NCBI GenBank assembly: GCA_008711295.1
Contig: VUYV01000074.1
Coordinates: forward strand, 3,576,797 to 3,640,796
Source of the DNA: Anarhynchus alexandrinus
Lineage: Eukaryota; Chordata; Aves; Charadriiformes; Charadriidae
DNA length: 64,000 bases
Direction: 5' to 3'
Shown here: one piece after another, positions 58,396 to 64,000 of the stretch
Layout: the number at the start of each line of letters is the position of its first letter
How positions within the stretch are numbered: position 1 is the first letter of the stretch
Program-made: the position numbers and the translations under genes
Notes under the pieces: model-generated
Seen by the model: only the letters and a program-made list of their open reading frames with translations
Told to the model about the DNA's origin: nothing
Databases searched by the model: none

Positions 58396-59725
58396 GGAGA
58401 TTTGGAAAGATTTGTTTTACTAATTTTATTTCTGTCACAGGGACTGTGGCTGTGTCTCTTCGGTGCCTTTCACATGTTTTAAAATAAGAAAAAGTATTTA
58501 TAAGGCAACTATAAAAGCAGAATTCCCTGAGCGAGGCAGGAAGCTGGGGCTCTTTTCTGCCATTTTAGAGGCTATTTCTCCAGAAAGTGTAAAACAAAGT
58601 GAGTTGGCCTCAGAGAAAAGAACGTCTTTTTTTTTTTTTTTTTTAAACAGTTACATTGTCTTTCAAATCTACCTCCCCTCCCAGTGAGAGGGGATCAAAG
58701 GGACACAGCTAAGTGTCTGAAATGGATGAGTTCAGGTAGGTTGAAAGTTTTTTAAAATGCCTCATTATTTTAGTTTAAGCCCTCAAAGTAATTTCAAGGA
58801 AAGCAAGAGGAAACCTACATCAACCCTCAAAGCTTGATGGAGACAAACACGACAGAATACTCATTGTTTTTTTGGAGACACAAGGAAAAAGAAACTAGGC
58901 TGTTCACAAAAAAATTACATATTTGGTTAGTAAGTCACAATATCCTGCTTCCTACCTCTTCCTCAGCCTGGAGGTCACAGCTGTGTCATTGAACATGGGA
59001 TGTCAGGGAAATAAAGAATAGGGAACTGATGGGAAGGCAATGGCTCCTTCCGAGTATGGTATAGGAAGCCCAGAAAGAAAGAGGGAAAAGGGGAGGAGTT
59101 AGCAAATTCTGCTGTATCAGCCAATCAGTTCTCTTTATTTTCATGGTACCTACTGAAAATCACCAAGAAAGTTTTTTATTTTCCCACAGCACCCTTCTCC
59201 TGTACCTAACAAAAGAAAAAAAAATATTAGAGAAGAACAGAATGAGGAACTGTGACTTCACAAGGTCATCTAATCTTAGACAGGTAGAGGTGATGAGATA
59301 TCTAATAAACATCTCCTCAGGAGACTTAACCGTGTACCAATGTTCAATAACCTTAAATTCCAATATTTTTGAAAGGCAGATCTATATCAGTCTTCCCCCA
59401 CCCTCATTTACTCTTCATGTTACAGTCTTGTCTCAAAGCATTCTGAGAATTGTCAGGAAAAGGAAAGGAATGTGTAGGTTTTTTGCTAGTCAGTGATCAA
59501 TTATAGTTCTCACCCTACAAATGAGCCATCTCTTTGGATCTAGATTCACTGTTCACTTGCTGGTGTTACTCAGAAACTAATTTTCTTAAGTCCTGCATTT
59601 TTCAGTGTGCTGGTGCAAGAACGTGAAAGTAATTGATAAGTCTGCAAACACTTCGGGTGAATCAAGGGGTAGGTCGCATTAATGTATGACTGTGTAATTC
59701 CTGATCAGCTGAAATTTGGGGGAAT

Positions 59726-59750
59726 TGTGTATGATTGGAGATCATACACA
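59726..59750. repeat. 10-bp perfect stem hairpin
   Basis: TGTGTATGAT and ATCATACACA flank the 5-nt loop TGGAG. The flanks show no further pairing that I can see. Confidence 0.93.
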
Positions 59751-62700
59751 GATCCTAATAGCCACGTTGTTTTTCAATATTTGAGTCTACTCTTTTGGAG
59801 TTTTGCAACTGCCTTGCAAAACAGTTCTCCATTAGAAAAATATTTAAATTAGAAGAGCAGAAGCAACACTTGTTTTTTGTTCTGCATCCCTAGAACAGTA
59901 GGGATCTACATCCCATAGAGCAGTGACGAAGCTGAGAGGACAGGTAACACTCAATAAGGCTGCGTTGCGCCTGGGGCATGAGAGGGCATCAGCACGAGCG
60001 CTGCGGGGCAGCTCTGGTGGGCAGCTGACCTGGCTGGAAGCTGACTCTCCAAATGGCTTGCTGCATCAGAAAAAATAATAAACGAATAAAGCGTGTTAGG
60101 ACAGGTGAGGTTCCTGATTTGCCTGAATGGCCAGTGTGTGTGTGAAAAGTCTGTGTGTGATTTTTATCACCACGGAAGCAACGGAAAAGACAATCTTTCT
60201 ACCTTCTGTCTGACTCCTATTGCCTTGGGGACGCTCATTCTATACCTGCCAAGCAAACCGTTTGATTAAGTACTAAACTTGATAAAAAGTAAATAGCCTG
60301 TTTAAACATGTTAAACACAACCTATCACCTACTTAGATGCTATTTAAACAAAGTCTATTTAAATATGCCTTCATCTAAGTCTATGTGGATCTTGTTTCAT
60401 GCCACATACCTTGCAAATGAAATGCCTTATAATAACAAAAATGAGGTGATAAAATATGAGAAGAACCACCAGCTTTGGGTGAAAAAAATGCAATGAACAG
60501 TGATATGGGGTTTCAGATATGTTGTATTGCCAGTCTGTGGCATACATTAATGTCTGAGATAGAAGGAAATTCATTAGTTGAGCTCCACAGCTGGCACCTG
60601 TACCACACTACCATCACTGCTCTTTGTTAGAAGCCTTAAAACTTTTTGTCATGGTTTGGGCTGGGCTGGCCGCAAAACAAACAACAGATGCTGTCCCTTT
60701 CATTTCACCATGTGCCTGAATTTCTCTTCTATCTATTGACTTCAGAATGTGTCTGAAAGAGGAAACAGGGACAGGATTTAGCTCACCTTAATCACTTCCC
60801 ATTTTCTGGCCCCATGTTTCTGTATCATCCTTGTGTAGACCAGCAGGACGATCCTATTCTGCATATTCTTGCAAAGGCAGGGACTGTTCAGTCCCACCCC
60901 CACCCTGTTACAGGTCTAACTCCAGAAAAGGTGAGAAGCTTTGCAAGTCTGGGAGGTGGCAGCGTGTCCTAGGGATAGCTAGCGATGCAGCTGGTGAGTC
61001 AGTAGGACCGTGTCCAGCTGTGGCATGGCCTTGACATGTGATCTCAGTCAACCATTTGATTTGGGTTTTTGCCACTCGTACTTTGTCCTGTACATTGAGA
61101 CCATAAGTTCTGTATGTTCTTGTTAGGCTCTGTGACAGTAGCTAGTGCAGTAGTTTTGTCCAGAGCAGGTAAATGCTGGTATGCCATCGCTAACAATGCC
61201 ACCTAAAAGATTCCAACAGCATCTCCTCCAAGCTAGGAATGAAAGTGGCTTAGATCATGACTTTTGGTAATGCTGTGGACTCAAAATTGAGGTTTATGTG
61301 AAGAAGAAAACTTCTTTCCCTTATCTTATGGTTCCTCATGGGAGTCCAGACAAGCAAGCAGATGGTCTTTGCTCTCTGTAACTTTCTGTATGAGAACATG
61401 AAGGGTGATTTACTGCCATTTCCATTAACTGTTCCTAATGCAAAGAGGAAATGTTAGTAGTCTCTCCTCCCTGGAGGAGAGGTGATGCTTGACCTTCTGC
61501 TGAAGGAGGGAATGAAGGAGGAAAAATGCTAAGAGAAGATGATCTGCTGGGATGCTGTCATTGGTAATAGCAGTGACCTTTTCCCTGTGGTCAGCAGCTG
61601 GCATCATGAAGACAAATGACTTCAACTTGCAAGTTTAAAGATCTTCTTTGTACCGAGCAAGAAAATTAAAAAAAAAAAAAACACCAAAAAAACCCTCCAG
61701 AAGCAAAACAGTATTTGAAACTTCAGTTAATGCTTTCCAATTCCTTTATGAAAATAGCTGCTGTGCATGACAACGTGAGGCATCTATCGTAATTTGATGC
61801 CTAAAACAGGCTGGTGATGGATGTATTGTAGAGGAATTTAGTTGCAGGGTTACTCCAAAATCCTCTGTCATTCTAGTGAGAATGAGAGTTACTGGGAGGA
61901 TCCAGGCGCTCTTGTTCTTAGGGGTCACTGCCACTCAAAGAATGACGATTTTTTTTTTCCACTGAAACTCGTAGTCTCTTTAGGAAGGACAATCAGTGAC
62001 AGTACGTATGCTTCACCTCATCCATACCCATTTTCACTTCTAGCACTATACACGCACTAGTACCTTGAGGTTAACATAAAATAGAGGCTGCAGAATTGCC
62101 ATGGCAGTAGCTGCAATTCCTCCCTTGTGGTTCCAGGTGACCTGGGAGGGCAGGTCTGGCAGGTACTTTCTAATTTACTGCTGAGCCTCATTTTCTGCCT
62201 ATGGAGTTTATAGGGAAGGTCACTCTTCACATCTCATTTCTTTAACCTTGTCCTTATTCTCTTTATTGCAAAGCAAAAGTGGGAGCAAACGATCAGGGGA
62301 TGTGCAAAGGGAAAGAAGACCAAATATTTTTGAGCAGCTGTGGACCTTCTCTTGTTTTAGTTGTTGATATTGGGTGCTTGTTGGAAGGTGTCTATGGGAA
62401 TGTGGGCAAAGGCATGGGAAGTAGGACATGTGTGCAAAGGATGTACATGTGGAGTCCTCAACTCTGTTGCAAACCATAGCAGTCCCTACCGTTAGCAGCT
62501 TAGCAGCTGGCTTTGATCTCTAAGGAACAATATGTCTGTTGGTAATTAAACTGTGGTGTGTGTAAGCTGTCACTGGAGCGGAGCAGATCATAGAAGTGGG
62601 TCACCAGATCCAGCCTAGCTAAGACTGCCTCTGCAGGTGTACTCCAAAATGTGTCTACAGGGAACTGAGTGCGCTAAGCAGAGACCTGCACCATTCTCCC

Positions 62701-64000
62701 TGCAAACAGGGCAAGCCGAGATCTCAGGGTTCAGCTCTGGGCTGCTCAGAGGTCACTGTGATGTGGTAGGAGCCTTTCAGGTGAATGCTCAATCTCCGGT
62801 GTGTCATGCTGTGGGACAATTGTGTTCTAAGTGCATCTCCAAGTTCAGACTTGCTCACCTTGCTCAGGCCCTATACTTGCTGCCCATATAAGGCATCCTG
62901 TTAATTTCACCGATGTGAATCACAAGTAAGAGCTACAGTTGCCAGGCTGGCCAGGTTAGATGGCTGGTGTGCAGATTTCAAACACTGCAATGTGTGTGGA
63001 TCCAGGGGCATGGAGGGAAGGGCTGGAACTCTCACGGGAAGGAAAGGGATCAATCAGAAGTGTTGTTCTTGGAACAGGCTGCAAAAGAGTTCGTGTGGGT
63101 CTCCATGTTAATTCCTTCACCTCTGTACGCTCCCACATCTTGCCTTCAACCTTAAATGCTTTTGCACTTCTGTGTTTATTAGAATCAGTTGCCTTAAAGT
63201 ACTTTCCAGAGTTGAAGGAGTTAATTGTTTACATTGAGGCCAGTGCTCTCCTTTTTCTTTTTTTTTAATTTTTTTAAATGGCAGGGAGTACCCTGAGAGT
63301 CACAGAGTTGATATTTAGCTGGTCCTGAATATCGAGACTTAGGATGCCTCCAGTGCTGGGAGCAGTCAGTGGCACTGCAAGGGCCTCAGTGGAAGATGGA
63401 TTTGGTTCTCAGGTTTGAGGTGAGACATAGGTGGTTTGAATCCTAACAGCACAAAATGTATGGGAGAGAAACCCTAGTGCTTTAAGGGCTTTTATGTGAG
63501 AAGGCAGGGCCTCAACAGAACAGTCTAGCAGGCCACGGTGAGGACGATGTGCTCTCCAGATCAGACACTGGTCAGGAGAACTCACCACCTCTGTACTCTG
63601 CGAGTATTTCATTTTGGAAACAACCTGAAGCTGAAGCGCAGGCAAAAGTGGATTATGTTAGTCTTCATTGCTGAGTTGTCTCCTCCCGCCAAGGGAATTA
63701 TTTTTCTTATAGTAAAACAACCGATCATTCCCAAATGCATCACTTGAAAGGTCTTAGGCTGCATGCCAGGATATTGGAGCTAATAGGGAGCTCCAGGATG
63801 GGGATGGATGGGGTTGGCTGAAGCCTGGAGATATTTATGTGTATGTACACGTACTATTTCAGAGAGAGCAAGAGCAGCGTGCTTAGACTAAAATTTGCCA
63901 TTGAAAGGCTCTAAACCCATTTTCAAACAGGCAACATCATTTAAAAGGCCTTGCAGTCCCTGGGATGACTCAAGCAAACCTCCTCCCTCCCCCCTTTCCC

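Larger units (their letters stand above)
54691..64000. other. Intergenic sequence to the window end
   Basis: No gene was recognised. It contains two MIR-like fragments (55195-55310 and 58240-58395), an 18-T run (58627-58644), a CNE-like block (56540-56830), a 10-bp stem hairpin (59726-59750), and a T-rich run near 63258-63279. Confidence 0.55.

Noticed and set aside
60645..60720. TGTCATGGTTTGGGCTGGGC, resembling the start of an avian endogenous retrovirus LTR
   Set aside because: Only about 25 bases look similar, with no matching LTR end, primer site or coding remnant nearby.
28861..64000. Search for FGF12 exons, the expected next vertebrate gene downstream
   Set aside because: No minus-strand frame showed the FGF core or the FGF12 C-terminal region, so the gene must lie beyond the window.
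1..64000. CRISPR arrays, operons, tRNA or rRNA genes
   Set aside because: No regularly spaced repeats, no tRNA cloverleaf with A/B boxes and no rRNA signature were seen; the DNA is vertebrate nuclear.

Overview
This is vertebrate nuclear DNA, most likely from a bird or a close sauropsid relative. It shows split genes with consensus splice sites, long introns, several CR1-type LINE fragments (the dominant avian and reptilian retroposon), and no bacterial-style gene packing. The species cannot be named from the sequence.

Region 1 (1 to about 28,860) holds most of one protein gene on the + strand, CCDC50 (coiled-coil domain containing 50, also called Ymer). Eleven coding exons were assembled by hand from open reading frames, splice sites and phase continuity: 1046-1081, 2403-2532, 7399-7489, 10528-10645, 14330-15034, 18128-18234, 18821-18865, 19399-19503, 20461-20540, 21560-21657 and 22711-22730. 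Exon 1 with the initiator Met lies upstream of the window. The exons join in frame without an internal stop and give 511 residues, counting the split Asp at the start. The 705-nt sixth exon is flanked by phase-1 introns and can be skipped in frame, which would leave 276 residues; this fits the known long and short CCDC50 isoforms. A 3' UTR of about 6 kb follows, with three AATAAA signals at 27791, 28532 and 28830.

Region 2 (about 28,860-64,000) has no protein gene that I can recognise. Every open frame there is short, lacks a recognisable family and has no supporting splice structure. It holds decayed repeats: a CR1 3' end, two old CR1 pieces including a reverse-transcriptase stretch, and MIR-like core fragments. 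It also holds simple repeats, several perfect palindromes or hairpins, and AT-rich blocks that look like possible conserved non-coding elements. In other vertebrates the next gene downstream of CCDC50 is FGF12 after a large intergenic gap; no FGF12 exon was seen here.

No new biological system was found. The best leads are the exon-by-exon repetition of a ubiquitin-binding-like helix in CCDC50, the internal repeats and second open frame of its cassette exon, an ambiguous base exactly on a splice acceptor, and a 26-bp perfect palindrome in the intergenic part.
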